DNA of 64,000 nt from Corydoras sp. C115 (GCA_019802505.1 JAFMOC010000264.1:495001-559000), one strand, 5' to 3'; shown: positions 43,402 to 55,256, counted from the stretch's first letter. Notes: generated from the sequence alone by a model not told the origin. Numbers and translations: made by a program.

Positions 43402-45475
43402 TATATTTGTCCAACGAACATTTGTGTTCATCAGCTATCATCGTGGCACAGAATATATAAATAAATCAAAATATTAAAATATTTTTAAATGCATCGAAAT
43501 GGTGTTCATATTTAAAGCTCCCTCAATTCGTTTCAGACAGTTAATTAGTGTCATGATTCACTTTTTAACACTTTTAACAGCTTTAGGCTATCATAGAACA
43601 GTCTATGCTCAAGGCTACTACATTAGACTTCGTCTATAATAAGTTATAAATCTAGTTTTATGTTTTATGATTCCCACCTACTGCCAATTCTTAAAAATGC
43701 TGGGCTTCAGGGCAACTGTTATTGTAACTATTACAATCCAATAGTTCATACTCCATACAGACTTTCATTACAGCCATTGCTTAAATATCTAAACTGTGTA
43801 CTTTGCTCTGTGTACTTGTTTGCCATCTGTACCAAGTGAGACTTTTCCTTTCAAGTGTGTGGTCCCTTGTAGACCCAGTGTGGTCAGACATATAGGTGTG
43901 TGTGTGTGGGGGGGGTGTCCCATATGTTTTGTTTATATTTGCTTGCCTATATGTTCATGCATGCTTGCCTTTCGAAGCCAGCAGAATTAAGTCCCGCATT
44001 GGACTTTTTATCTTTTACTACCAAATGAGATGTTTATGAGCAAGCTGAACATGTTCCTCAGAAGCTCTGCTGCACGATACCACCCACTCCCACCCCACAA
44101 CACTCCACCCCAACCCCCCCCCAGCCTTATTAGTACTGATTTTGGTGGCGCATGTATACCACTGTATAAATTTGGTATCTTTTTCATCATGTTATTGTAG
44201 AATATCTTACCCTTTTAATATTCTCCCCATAATGCTTGGGTTGTTATAGGGTTCCGTAAATTGCTCTCACTATGTTATACATAACTCCTGTTTAATGATC
44301 CCCATTGGTTATGCCATGATCTGCTATTAAATGCCTGGCTGATAAGTTATCTTCCTTTATGCTCATTCCCAACCCACACCTGTACAGAGGACACTATACA
44401 GGGGCCTTTAGAACCTTCCCTCTGACCCTCCACTCATCCTTTATCAAAACTCCAACCGAGTTCATATTTAAATAGCCCTGCAATAAATGACTATCACGCA
44501 ATTATTACCTGGCCACTAAAGTTTACGCCTTAGCACACTGCCACCAATGATGCTGCCGGGGCCCACCCAACTTTTAATATCTCTTATATTAACATTGCGT
44601 AATATTGCGTCTGAATATTTTTCTTATTATCGGTATCAAATTGCCACCTCATCACGTTTTAAATTTATTAAATAAACTAGATTTTTTCATGTTTGTGTTC
44701 GAAAAATGTCTTTATACCAACTCCATAAATAAATCTCCCACCATGAACAGTTCCCAATTCGAAGCTTATCCCATAACATAAGCATTTATGATAAGAAACA
44801 TTCTTTTTTTAATAACACCGCCCATAGAAATCTATTAAAATGGCCGTTGCTATTTCTCAGATCCAGAAAATGTATTATATTGTATCTGCTGTAGAACTAT
44901 TTTGGCTTCATATTCGTCATTATTTATATTGTTTATTATAGCAATAGATTTGCAGTGTGGGTTTGTTGGTATTCCATTATTTTTGACATTCATTTTATGA
45001 ATTATTTTATTAGGAATATGGTGTGTGGTCTATTTCGTGAGTGTTATCTAAAAATATGTCATTTGTATAAATACTGTCATATTACTGAGCTCCATATTAT
45101 AGAATTTCTTAAAGTTTAATGCATAAAACAAAATAAATAAATGACCATGTGCACTTCAGACAGGGCCTCTTATCGTATTATCTTTCTTAACTTACAACAT
45201 GATAGTTTATCATTGATGCCTATAGACTCTAGAGGTGATATCCGACTAATAAAATTGATAAATGAGTTTTAAGCATGGCCAAACAATTTTACACAATTGA
45301 TGTATCATGACAACAGATTATACAACAGCTTATTATGTAAACAATTGTTACACAATATACTCTTTATGTGTCATTTGAAACTGTATGTATTGTGTGTATT
45401 GATGTGTGTATGCACAAACTGTGTGTATATACTCTATGTAACATTTAATACACACACTTGGGAAACTAAGTGTAG
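43402..45475. other. AT-rich unique DNA without SINE or gene
   Basis: About 2 kb. Candidate complex part at 44260-44600. Nothing coding is supported. A GATA run occurs at 45473-45500. Confidence 0.4.
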
Positions 45476-45504
45476 ATAGATAGAAAGATAGATAGATAGA
45501 TTTA

Positions 45505-45870
45505 CAGTACCAGTCAAAAGTTTGGACACGCCCCCTTATTGTCCATGTTCTCAGTTCCACTTTCTGTAAAGATGGACATTGTAGTTCTACAATTCCTGGA
45601 CTTTTTTATGTCCAGTTTGTGTTCTACAGTACATACTGTGTACGTCCCCTTTACTCTGTTCTAATGGTCAGGACCCCAATAATACCACCACAGAGTAGGT
45701 ATTATCTAGCTGGGGCATTATTCCTATCCCAGCAGTATCACTGAGGTGTTTAAATAAAACTACAGCAGCACCCCCCACCACATCAGTGTCACTGCAGAAC
45801 TGATAATCAACAATCCACCACCCAAATATCTGGTCTGTGATGGTCCTGAACCAACAGATGACTAATAAAC
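45505..45870. mobile_element. Non-autonomous DNA element, same family group as 7.1 kb
   Basis: Starts CAGTACCAGTCAAAAGTTTG, a common fish transposon end. It contains GATGGACATTGTAGTTCTAC, ACCACATCAGTGTCACTGCA and CAATCCACCACCCAAATA, shared in type with the element at 7099-7574. No coding frame. Confidence 0.6.
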
Positions 45871-45877
45871 ATATATA

Positions 45878-46227
45878 GGCGGCACGGTGACTTAGTGGTT
45901 AGCATGTTCTCCTCTCAGTGCTAGGGATTCCCGGTTCGAATCCCAATCTGGGTGGAGTTTCCTTGTTCTCCCTGTGTCAACGTGAAACACGTGGGTTTCC
46001 TCCGGGTTCCCTAGTTTCCTCCCACAGTCCAAAAACATGGATCAAGTCAATTGAGTTCTCCAAAATTGCCCCATATGGAGTGTGTCTGTGTGAGTGAGTG
46101 TGTGCCCAGTGATGGATTGGCGTCCTGTCCTGGGTGTATCTGCCCAGCGCCTGAAACGTTCTCCCCTGGATGGGCATGGGGAACCCCACCGCGACCCTAA
46201 TAGAGGATAAAGCGGTAGATAATGGGT

Positions 46228-46230
<3 letters not shown>
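45878..46230 (+). mobile_element. V-SINE-like copy, full length
   Basis: Head GGCGGCACGGTGACTTAGTGG to AATGGGTGG. A short duplication (CAACGTGAAACACGTGGG) disturbs the central domain. The tail runs into a long (TA)n. Confidence 0.94.

Positions 46231-46306
<76 letters not shown>
46229..46306. repeat. (TA)n microsatellite
   Basis: About 38 pure TA units at the SINE tail. Confidence 0.97.
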
Positions 46307-46307
<1 letters not shown>

Positions 46308-46645
46308 TTGTAGCCTCTTTAGCCCATAGTCTCTGTTGTTTATTGAATAAAAAGCGAACTCAACTCACTTTATTTAACACATAATATTTATAGTGCAGCA
46401 ATAGTGGGCAGGAGGACAGCGAAAAGACGGGACGTTAGTGATATAAAAGCACAGATAGTAACAGGCAGGCACAAAGATGGAACCTGAGATCCAGACACAT
46501 TCTTGATTATGATCGCTAGGCTCATTAGACTTCAGCAGGTCAGGACGTGTGGCACATCAGTAAGCATAAATCACCAGGATCAGCATCAGAAATGAGCCGA
46601 GGAACAGATAAAAGGGCACAGACAAATCGTGGGGGACGAACAAAA
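46307..46645. other. Unique spacer
   Basis: No gene or repeat recognised in about 340 bp. Confidence 0.45.
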
Positions 46646-46964
46646 TCCATCCATCTATTATCTTCCGCTTTATCCTCTATTAGGGTCGCGGGGGGGTTCC
46701 CCATGCCCATCCAGGGGAGAACGTTTCGGGCACTGGGCAGATACACCCAGGACAGGACGCCAATCTATCACTGGACACAAACACACTCTATATGGGGCAA
46801 TTTGGAGAACTCAATTGACTTGATCCATGTTTTTGGACTGTGGGAGGAAACCGGAGAACCCGGAGGAAACCCACACGGACACGGGGAGAACATGGAAACT
46901 CCACCCAGATTGGGATTTGAACCGGGAATCCTTAGCGCTCAGAGGAGAACATGCCAACCACTAA
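46646..46964 (-). mobile_element. V-SINE-like copy, first unit of a spaced pair
   Basis: Ends CCACTAAACATG, then a 90 bp AT-rich spacer that is nearly identical to the one at 59.6 kb. Confidence 0.93.
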
Positions 46965-47049
46965 ACATGTAATTAGGAAATTCACATATCATATTTATTT
47001 ATATATTTTATTCATAGTTGAATGTTCTATATTATATTTGTAGTTTATT

Positions 47050-47371
47050 TTATATTATATTAGGGTCGCTGGGGGGGTTCCCCATGCCCATCCAGGGGAG
47101 AACGTTTCAGGCGCTGGGCAGATACACCCAGTACAGGACGCCAATCCATCACTGGGCACACACTCACTCACACAGACACACTCTATATGGGGCAATTTGG
47201 AGAAGTCAATAGACTTAACCCATGTTTTTGGACTGTGGGAGGAAACCGGAGAACCCGGAGGAAACCCACGTCCAAGGGGAGGACATGGAAACTCCACCCA
47301 GATGGGGATACGAACCGGGAATCCCTAGTGCTGAGAGGAGAACGTGGTAACCACTAAGCCACCGTGCCGCC
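47050..47371 (-). mobile_element. V-SINE-like copy, second unit of a spaced pair
   Basis: The tail is lost (starts TTTATATTATATTAGGGTCG). The head is complete. CGAACAAAATCC before the pair and CCAACGAAATCC after it may be a decayed target duplication of the whole composite. Confidence 0.92.
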
Positions 47372-48010
47372 ACCAACGAAATCCCCATTCGTTTAATAGT
47401 GCTCTCTGCGATGCATGTAGATATCTAGATTTCCCGAATGAGGTAATGACAATGAAACGACAAGGATATAAAACATAAAGACATCGCTCTGAAATATTTC
47501 AGAATGATCTTGCAGCAAAAAACATCGTCAATAAACTCCTTTTGTATGCTACTCATAACTTCGTCTCAGGGCTAAATTCCCATCATCAGCAGCAGTGGTA
47601 TTTAATTTCCTCCCTCGGTTCTGCCAAATCGCTTTAAAGACGGTGAGCTTCATTTTGTTGCGTGTTTATTAAGGGTTTTATGACCTCTTGGGGTTGTAGT
47701 CTAATAAATATGGAGGCAAATAGGCCTAGACACACTGCCTTATTAAAAGCAGATCTATGGCTTTTCTTAGTGGTGGAGCCTCAGATGTTGCTAATGATTA
47801 TTGTTCTGTAGCCAGAAGCGAAAAAAATGTCTTCCCAGCAATGGCTCTTGTCACAAATTAAAATCCCGAGTTGAATTTTCAGCGATTTTGATGATTTATT
47901 TTATTCTGTACTCATATCCAAGCTGTTAAACTTACAAGCGCTGTATGTGTCGATGTGACCAAATTCTTTTATGAATGTTTGCTGCTTACAAATCTATTAA
48001 CATTCTTATT
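47372..48010. other. Complex unique DNA, candidate conserved non-coding region
   Basis: 47480-47900 has balanced composition and long repeat-free text. No coding frame supported. Confidence 0.4.
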
Positions 48011-48145
48011 TTATTATTTTCTGCTTAATCCTCTACCTTGGTCGTGTGGGGGCGGGGGGGGGGGGGGGTTCCCCATGTCCATCAAGGAGAGAACGTTTGG
48101 AGTGCTAGGCAGATACACCCAGGTCAGGGTGCCAATCTATCACTA
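48011..48145 (-). mobile_element. V-SINE-like copy, 3' part only, G-tract expanded
   Basis: Diverged tail (TTTTCTGCTTAATCC) followed by GGGGGCG and an 11-base G run. It ends at CCAATCTATCACTA, close to the short-form breakpoint. Confidence 0.85.
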
Positions 48146-48212
48146 TATTAAGGTTTATATTATTTAAATCTATTATTATTATTTTCTACATACCCAATGG
48201 AATCCCGCCCCA

Positions 48213-48514
48213 TTGGGAATCGGTTCGAATCGCAATCTGGGTGGAGTTTCCATGTTCTCCCCGTGTCCGCTTGGGTTTCTTCCAGGTTCTCCGGTTTCCT
48301 CCCACAGTCCAAAAACATGGATCAAGGTCAATTGAGTTCTCCAAATTGCCCCATATAGAGTGTGTTTGTGTTAGTGACTGTGTCCAGTGATAGATTGGTG
48401 TCCTGTCCTGGGTGTATCTGCCCAGCGCCTGAGACATTATCCCCTGGATGGGCATGGGGAACCCCCCCGCTACCCTAATAGAGGATAAAGTGGAAGATAA
48501 TGGACAGCTGGACA
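48213..48514 (+). mobile_element. V-SINE-like copy, head truncated
   Basis: Starts at ATCGGTTCGAATCG. The tail is diverged to GATAATGGACAGCTGG. Confidence 0.9.
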
Positions 48515-48533
48515 GTTTTCTTAAAGGTCTTTA

Positions 48534-48604
48534 GAGCATTCAATTTACCTTGAATCCATATTTTTGGACTGTGCGCAGAATGTTTTGCCATCCAGGGGAG
48601 AATA
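48534..48604 (-). mobile_element. V-SINE-like fragments, degenerate
   Basis: CAATTTACCTTGAATCC and TTTTTGGACTGTG are SINE pieces. CCATCCAGGGGAG follows out of order, indicating rearrangement. Confidence 0.6.
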
Positions 48605-48689
48605 ACAAAAGCTTTAATATTAAAAAATTAATTACAAATTGAATAAAATGGCTTTTAATATAACAAGCTTAAAAATTAACGTACTGTGG

Positions 48690-49622
48690 CCTTAATTAGG
48701 TAATTAATATTTGTTGAGTTAAATCACTTTTTAGGAAGTTTAATATATTAATTCATTACCTATTATCACATTTGATCATTTTAAGCCATCATTTATATTT
48801 TAATATACAGTTATTTTAATAAATAATCATTTGTTTGTATGTAGTACATGTTAAATTCCATCGCCTCTACTTTTGGATAGAAGGGATTTTAATTAGGTAA
48901 TTAATATTAGTTGAGATAAACCACTTTTTAGGACGCTGTATGTTTAATGCATTACCCATCATCACATTTGATCATTTTAAGCCATTATTAATAAATAATC
49001 ATTTGTTTGTATGTAGTACATGTTAAATTCCATCGCCTCTACTTTTGGATAGAAGGGATTTTAATTAGGTAATTAATATTAGTTGATGTAAACCACTTTT
49101 TAGGAAGCTGTATATTTAATTAATTAATTTATTACCTATCATCACATGTGATCATTTTAAGCCATTATCTATATTTTAAAATAAAGTTATTTTAATAAAT
49201 AATCATTTGTTTGTATGTAGTACATGTTAAATTCCATCGCCTCTACTTTTGGATGCGAGGGATTTTAATTAGGTAATTAATATTTTAGGACGCTGTATGT
49301 TTAATGCATTACCCATCATCACATTTGATCATTTTATGCCATCATTTATATTTTGATATACAGTTATTTTAATAAATAATCATTTGTTTGTATGTAGTAC
49401 ATGTTAAATTCCATCGCCTCTACTTTTGGATGGAAGGGATTTTAATTAGGTAATTAATATTTGTTAAGGTAAACCACTTTTTAGGACGCTGTATGTTTAA
49501 TTTGATCATTTTAAGCCATCATTTATATTTTGATATACAGTTATTTTAATAAATAATCATTTGTTTGTATGTAGTACATGTTAACTTCCATCGCCTCTAC
49601 TTTAGGATGGAAGGGATTTGTA
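48690..49622. repeat. AT-rich minisatellite, about five units of 172-204 bp
   Basis: TTCCATCGCCTCTACTTT recurs at 48856, 49028, 49232, 49409 and 49586. Each is followed by GGGATTTTAATTAGGTAATT, GATCATTTTAAGCCA and AATAATCATTTGTTTGTATG in the same order. Units differ by deletions of 20-30 bp. No terminal inverted repeats or coding potential. Confidence 0.96.
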
Positions 49623-50149
49623 AATTTTGCTCCTCCTCCATTTGGCAAATGGAGTGTGATTACTTATTCTTTCCCATTTGGCAGGTAAGGTGCATTGCCT
49701 GGCATTCATCCTGAAGGACATTACCAGTATTAAATCAAAGGGCTTTGGGAGCAAGTCTAACCGAACACACGAGCATAAACATTTACTAAGTGATATACTT
49801 TCCGCTTTCCGTTTTATTAAAATGAACAGAATACTGAGCGAAAAGAAGGAGCGACATCAGCTGTCATCTTTTAAATCAGAGCATCTTATATGTTTAGAAT
49901 TACCAAATATTACTTTGCTGTCTAGGTGTGAGCACTAGGAATGTTGCCAAGACAAAATAAGACAAAAAACATACAGTGGTCTGATGTAAAAGTGGTGTGG
50001 AGGAGAGAACGATGAGCGAGGTTCTATTAAAAACAATTTACATATTTGAAAAGAGCAAAAGGAAAATGTCTATCGTTTTAAAATACAATTTGAACTTTAA
50101 TATGAACTTGTCGATATTATTGGAAATTGTAATAATAATGATAATTATC
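49623..50149. other. Unique spacer
   Basis: An 86-residue frame at 49678-49938 starts just after a CCCATTTGGCAG string that resembles a splice acceptor, but the peptide has no recognisable domain. I do not call it a gene. Confidence 0.4.
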
Positions 50150-50479
50150 CATCCATCCATTATCTTCCATTATCTTCTTTGTCCTACTAGGGTGGCGGGG
50201 GTGGGGGGGGGGGGGGGGGGGGGGGGGGGCGTTCCCCATGCCCATCCAGGGGAGAACGTTTCGGGCGCTGGGCAGATAGACCCAGGACAGGACGCCAATC
50301 CATCACTGGACACACATTCACTCACACAAACACACTCTATATGGGGCAATTTGGAGAACTCAATTGACTTGATCCATGTTTTTGGACTGTGGGAGGAAAC
50401 CGGAGAACCCGGAGGAAACCCACGCAGACACGGGGAGAACATGGAAACTCCACCCAGATTGGGATTCGAACCGGGAATT
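50150..50479 (-). mobile_element. V-SINE-like copy with expanded G tract
   Basis: The internal tract is GGGGGTGGGG followed by more than 20 G. The head is cut after GGATTCGAACCGGGAATT. Confidence 0.92.
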
Positions 50480-50588
50480 ATTTTGTATCCCCCAGACTAC
50501 TAAGCACTTTCCTCATTCATTTTAGAAATGTTTAGATCTGATGTTGAGTATGCACATCACAATCACTGCATTTTAAAAAATACACAGC

Positions 50589-50653
<65 letters not shown>
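50589..50653. repeat. (CA)n microsatellite
   Basis: About 31 CA units. Confidence 0.97.
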
Positions 50654-50660
<7 letters not shown>

Positions 50661-50796
50661 ACACACAGACAAAGTTTACATTCCATGTAAAAGCTGGTGC
50701 AGAACGAGGTGCCAGTCTGTTTGTGGAGTTCACTGATAAGCTCTCAAGGCAAATTTCAATGAATTATTAGACAGGGCTCTCAACTGTATATATATA

Positions 50797-51021
50797 TCCT
50801 CTATTAGGGTCGCGGTTGGGTTCTCCATGCCCATCCAGGGGAGAACGTTTCGGGCGCTGGGCAGATACACCCAGGACAGGACACCAATATATCTACTGGA
50901 CACACACTCACTCACACAGGACACTCTATATGGGGCAAGTTGGAGAATTCAATTGACCTTGATCCATGTTTTTGGACTGTGGGAGGAAACCGGAGAACCC
51001 GGAGGAAACTTACGCGGACAC
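50797..51021 (-). mobile_element. V-SINE-like copy, both ends cut
   Basis: TATCCTCTATTAGGGTCG to ACGCGGACACG. The tRNA-like head is missing and (TA)n adjoins both ends. Confidence 0.9.
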
Positions 51022-51081
51022 GTGTACATATATATATATATATCATATATATATCATACTGTTACATCTGTGTTCTATATT

Positions 51082-51332
51082 ATCCATCCATCCATTATCT
51101 TCAGCTTTATCCTCTATTGGGGTCACGGTGGGGTTCCCCATGCCCATCCAGGGGAGAACGTCTCGGGCACTGGGCAGATACACCCAGGACAGGTCGCCAA
51201 TCTATCACTGGGCACACACTCACTCACACAGACATACGCTATATGGGGCCAATTTGGACCCGGAGGAAACCCACGCGGACACGGGGAGAACATGAAAACT
51301 CCATCCAGATGCGCTGAGAGGAGAACATGCCG
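51082..51332 (-). mobile_element. V-SINE-like copy with internal deletions
   Basis: The segments around TTTTTGGACTGTGGGAGG and the B box are missing. Tail and GAGAGGAGAACATGCC are kept. Confidence 0.9.
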
Positions 51333-51365
51333 ATCTATATTATATATTATAATATTATTATTATT

Positions 51366-51718
51366 GGCGGCATGGTGGTTTAGTGGTTAGCACATTCGCC
51401 TCTCAGCGCTAGGGATTCCCGGTTCGAATCCCCATCTGGGTGGAATGTCCATGTTCTCCCCGTGTCTGCGTGGGTTTCCTCCAGGTTCTCCGGTTTCCTC
51501 CCACAGTCCAAAAACATGCATCAAGTCAATTGAATTCTCAAAAATTGCCCCATATAGAGTGTGTCTGTGTGAGTTAGTGTGTGTCCAGCAATGGATTGGC
51601 GCCCTGTCCTGGGTCTGTCTGCCCAGCGCCCGAGACGTTCTCCCCTGGATTGGCATGGGGAACCCCACCGCGACCCTAATAGAGGATAAAGCGGGAGATA
51701 ATGAATGAATGAATGAAT
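51366..51718 (+). mobile_element. V-SINE-like copy, full length
   Basis: GGCGGCATGGTGGTTTAGTGG to (GAAT)n; one of the least diverged copies, close to the 23.6 kb unit. Confidence 0.95.
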
Positions 51719-52450
51719 ATTATTATTATTTTATACATTTACATACTTATTGAATGTATCTACCTACCTATCTATCTATCTATCTTCCAACTTGAGATGG
51801 CCACATCTGTACATGCTTACTGTGTAAAGATTAAAGATGTTGGGTGGAAACAAGATATCTTCTATTTTTTGTGCTAAAAAATGATTTAATAATCATCGGG
51901 ATTATTGCATTATTAGATATAAGCAGGTTGCATTTGTATTAGATGGCAGTTACTCCAACCCCAAACTGTGGAGATGTGAAAACATGACCCTGCCTTTGTG
52001 AGAAAACCATTTTTTGCTAATTATCTCAATTCCGAAATGACAAAGCTAAAAAAATCGCATGACATTTTTCACTCAGACGTTGAACGGGCTCTGGTTAAAG
52101 ATGGCGGGACGTAAAATGGCGATGGGAAGAGCAGCAGATTAAGGTTTTCTGTATCCTCTGGGTCAAGGTGTGAGTTAATAGAGGGAAGCAGAGGTTTAGT
52201 TAGAGTTAGAGGTTATGGTCTGAAAGGGTTCGGGCCCAACGGGGTCAACATGTTGTCACCTTTGAGCCCATCTGACCCCATAAAACCCTTGAGCAAAGTC
52301 TAGTTAAGCATTGACCATCCAAATCCTGGGCAAGGTCGCCAACAAAGGGTTAAACCAACAAACCAAGATGTTTACGATGACTGTTGTCTTTGTCTTTCGT
52401 CTACGTGATTCCGCTCATCCATCCGCCAATCGCTTTGTTTCCCGTTTCAG
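51719..52450. other. Unique DNA upstream of an exon; probable intron
   Basis: Repeat-free apart from a short CTAT run near 51766. The last bases (CTTTGTTTCCCGTTTCAG) are a good polypyrimidine tract and acceptor. Confidence 0.5.
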
Positions 52451-52669
52451 GTCCATACTCTCTGGCTGGTGTTCCCCCTGCTGTGTGGAGGGGGATGGAG
52501 CGTGGAGGAGGAGACAGCCCTTGCCTCCGGGAGAGTCCTGAGCGCCGTGCTACCGCCAGCCCAGATCTTAGCGGGCCCCCTCCAGGAAAGATAAGCCGCC
52601 TGGAAATGAATGGCAGCCCTACGGGGCCCCGCAACCGCCACAATGGGGCTCCACAGAGAGTCCTGGGAG
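52451..52669 (+). CDS. Internal exon of an unidentified protein (Pro/Ser/Gly-rich)
   Basis: A 219 bp exon between CCCGTTTCAG and a GAG/GTATGG donor, with GC content far above its surroundings. Only one frame is open. It begins two bases before a codon boundary and reads PYSLAGVPPAVWRGMERGGG, then DSPCLRESPERRATASPDLS, GPPPGKISRLEMNGSPTGPR and NRHNGAPQRVLGG. The entry phase matches the donor at 40675, so a split codon would give Ser. It is 73 codons long and keeps phase. The sequence is low-complexity and polar, with several SP and SPT sites, as in disordered parts of transcriptional or cytoskeletal regulators. I do not recognise the family. If the first exon is untranslated, Met at 52495 could be the start. 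No further exon was found downstream in the window. Confidence 0.65.
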
Positions 52670-52716
52670 GTATGGCATCAAAAATGCTTAGCTATTCTTA
52701 ACTCTACCTACCATTT

Positions 52717-52905
52717 CATCCACCCATCCATCCATCAGCTTCCGCTTTATCCTCTACTATGGTCGCAGGTGGGGGGGGGGTTCCCCATGGGCAGATAGAC
52801 CCAGGACAGGGCGCCAATCTATCGCTGGGCACACACTCACTCACACATACACACTCTATATGGGGCAATTTGGAGAACTCAATTGACCTTAATCCATTTC
52901 AATCA
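52717..52905 (-). mobile_element. V-SINE-like copy, 3' half
   Basis: Tail CCACCCATCCATCCATC to GACCTTAATCC. The ATGCCCATCCAGGGGAGAACG block is deleted. It merges into the palindromic block that follows. Confidence 0.88.
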
Positions 52906-52924
52906 ATTGAATGTTTTAAATTGT

Positions 52925-53241
52925 CCCATATTGAGTTCCTCATATCTATCTCACACAGACACTCTCTATATGGGGCAATTTAGAGCTTTAAATTGACCTT
53001 AATCCATGTTTTTGGACTGTGGGGGGAAACCGGAGAACCCGGAGGAAACCCACGCGGACACTGGGAGAACATGGAAACTCCTGGTTGCCCAGGGCTGAAA
53101 GGCGAGGTCTGTGTGGGTTTCCTCCGGGTTCTCCGGTTTCCTCCCACAGTCCAAAAACATGGATTAAGGTCAATTTAAAGCTCTAAATTGCCCCATATAG
53201 AGTGTGTCTGTGTGAGATAGATATGAGGAACTCAATATGGG
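52925..53241. repeat. V-SINE-derived inverted repeat (about 130 bp arms)
   Basis: The minus-strand arm 52925-53055 and plus-strand arm 53110-53241 are near-perfect complements, each running from CATATTGAGTTCCTCATATC-type flank through the SINE central domain. The loop is about 55 bp and holds AACTCCTGGTTGCCCAGGGC. This can fold into one long hairpin. Confidence 0.92.
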
Positions 53242-53514
53242 ACAATTTAGAACATTCAATTGACCTTGAGCCATTTTTTGGACTATGGGAGGAAACCGGA
53301 GAACCCGGAGGAAACCCACGCGGACACTGGGAGAACATGGAAACTCCTGGATCCCCAGGGCTGAAAGGTGAGGTCTGTGTGGGTTTCCTCCGGGTTCTCC
53401 GGTTTCCTCCCACAGTCCAAAAACATGGATTAAGGTCAATTTAAAGCTCTAAATTGCCCCATATAGAGAGTGTCTGTGTGAGATAGATATGAGGAACTCA
53501 ATATGGGACAATTT
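53228..53514. repeat. Second copy of the V-SINE inverted repeat
   Basis: Repeats the preceding hairpin with a period of 266 bp (AGGTCTGTGTGGG at 53105 and 53371). It overlaps the end of the first. The loop differs only at GGATCCCCAGGG and a few other bases. Confidence 0.92.
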
Positions 53515-53681
53515 AGAACATTCAATTGACCTAGAGCAATTTTTTGGACTGTGGGAGGAAACCGGAGAACCCGGAGGAAACCCACGTGGACACGAGGAGA
53601 ACATGGAAATTCCACCCAGATGGGGATTCGAACCGGGAATCCCTAGCGCTGAGAGGAGAACATGCTAACCACTAAGCCACC
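53505..53681 (-). mobile_element. V-SINE-like copy, 5' half, at the end of the hairpin block
   Basis: Starts in the same CAATATGGGACAATTTAG text as the hairpin arms, but continues through the B box to GCTAACCACTAAGCCACC. It may be the element from which the hairpins arose. Confidence 0.9.
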
Positions 53682-53744
53682 CATGTAGTAAAAAACCCTG
53701 TCCATTTAAATTAGATACAGATTTAGATTTGCCAACATTTGCGA

Positions 53745-53872
53745 AATTCAAGTTTCAAGGTGATTTTTTTATATAGCACTTATGTCAGTGGTGCATTGTC
53801 ACAAAGCAGCTTTACGGTGTTCTACGCGTAAACCCCCTACTGAGCAAACTAAACAGACAGTGGCAAGGAAAA
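53745..53872 (-). mobile_element. Fragment of the third SINE/retroposon family
   Basis: TATATAGCACTTATG, TTGTCACAAAGCAGCTTTAC and GACAGTGGCAAGGAAAAACC are complements of the body and end of the element at 36828-37185. Confidence 0.65.
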
Positions 53873-53924
53873 ACCTAGTGTTGATGTTTTTAATTGGAGA
53901 AATACTAAATAGTGTATTGTGTAT

Positions 53925-54270
53925 CACGGTGCCTTTGTGTTTAGCATGTTCTCCTCTCAGCACTAGGGATTCCCGGTTCGAATCCCAATCTGGATGGAGT
54001 TTCCATGTTCTCCCCGTGTCCGCGTGGGTTTCCTCCGGGTTTTCCGCTTTCCTCCCACAGTCCAAAAACATGCATCAAGTCAATTGAGTTCTCCAAATTG
54101 CCCCATATAGAGTGTGTCTGTGTGAGTGAGTGTGTGTCCAGTGATAGATTGGCGCCCTGTCCTGGGTGTATCTGCCCGGCGCCCGGGACGTTCTCCCCTG
54201 GATGTGCATGGAGAACCACCCCCTCCCCCAGCGACCCTAATAGAGGATAAAGTGGAAGATAATGTATGGA
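53925..54270 (+). mobile_element. V-SINE-like copy with 12 bp target duplication
   Basis: TGTATTGTGTAT at 53913-53924 and 54271-54282. The head is diverged (CACGGTGCCTTTGTG), altering the A box. Confidence 0.94.
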
Positions 54271-54303
54271 TGTATTGTGTATTTTCAGGTGTCAATTTTC
54301 ATT

Positions 54304-54374
54304 AATACATTCATTATGTTCCGCTTAATCCTCTGGGGGGGGGGGGGGGGGGGGGGGGGGGTTCTCTATGCCCC
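54304..54374 (-). mobile_element. V-SINE-like fragment with a 28-base G tract
   Basis: TTCATTATGTTCCGCTTAAT, then G28, then GTTCTCTATGCCC. It stops at once, so the G tract takes up nearly half of the fragment. Confidence 0.85.
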
Positions 54375-54938
54375 TTTAGTTTAACTTATCTAAGGTTGTT
54401 GTCGTGTGCCGGCAGTGTTATGGATGAACAGCTGGTGAGACCAGATAATAGGTGGTGTAAACAAATAGTGGACAAGTAACAAGTAGTTATAAGTAGTAAT
54501 AGCAGCAGAGCTAAGATGGGAAGACACTGCAGGTTACCTAGTCAAGAGGGCTTCCTGATATACTGGAATAGCATCATTTCAGAGCCACGCTCTAACCTAA
54601 TGATGAGACGGATGGAGATAATGTGCTTTGTGAAGCCCTAGGCAATACTGACATCTAGATTACTTACAGATAACATGGCTCTAATTTACACCTAGGGGCA
54701 ATTTAGACAGAGGGAATAGGGTACACCCAGGCTGCAACTGTTGTTTTGATGTAAGGCGACACTGTTACGCACTATGCGACGTATTTCGATATATTTTCCA
54801 CTTAACTCTGAGGGAACCGCAGTGATTTCCAGATGGTTAGGCCGCACATTTGAGCTGGGTGACATAAAGTACATACAAGTGGATGAAGTCTGGGGCAAGT
54901 AGAACATTATGGATTTATGGAAGTCGTTTCGGTCGCGA
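54375..54938. other. Unique spacer
   Basis: No gene recognised. Its last 50 bp (TCTGGGGCAAGTAGAAC ... GGTCGCGAGG) is repeated at 55274-55325. Confidence 0.5.
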
Positions 54939-55256
54939 GGGCGGCACGGTGGCTTAGTGGTTAGCATGTTCTCCTCTCAGCACTAGGGATTCCCGGTTCG
55001 AATCCCCATCTGGGTGGAGTTTCCATGTCCTCCCCGTGGCCGCGTGGGTTTCCTCCGGGTTCTCCGGTTTCCTCCCACAGTCCAAAAACATGGATTAAGT
55101 CTATTGAGTTCTCCAAATTGCCCCATATAGAGTGTGTCTGTGTGAGTGAGTGTGTGCCCAGTGATAGATTGGCGCCATGTCCTGGGTGTATCTGCCCAGC
55201 GCCCGAAACGTTCTTCCCTGGATGGGCATGGGGAACCCCCCCGCGACCCTAATAGA
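54939..55256 (+). mobile_element. V-SINE-like copy, tail lost
   Basis: Complete from GGGCGGCACGGTGG to CGACCCTAATAG, then broken before a C run. Confidence 0.93.

Noticed and set aside
49678..49938. An 86-residue open frame after a splice-acceptor-like string
   Set aside because: The start codon lies upstream of a GCAG/GTAAGG string that also looks like a donor. The peptide resembles nothing known and lies beside a minisatellite.
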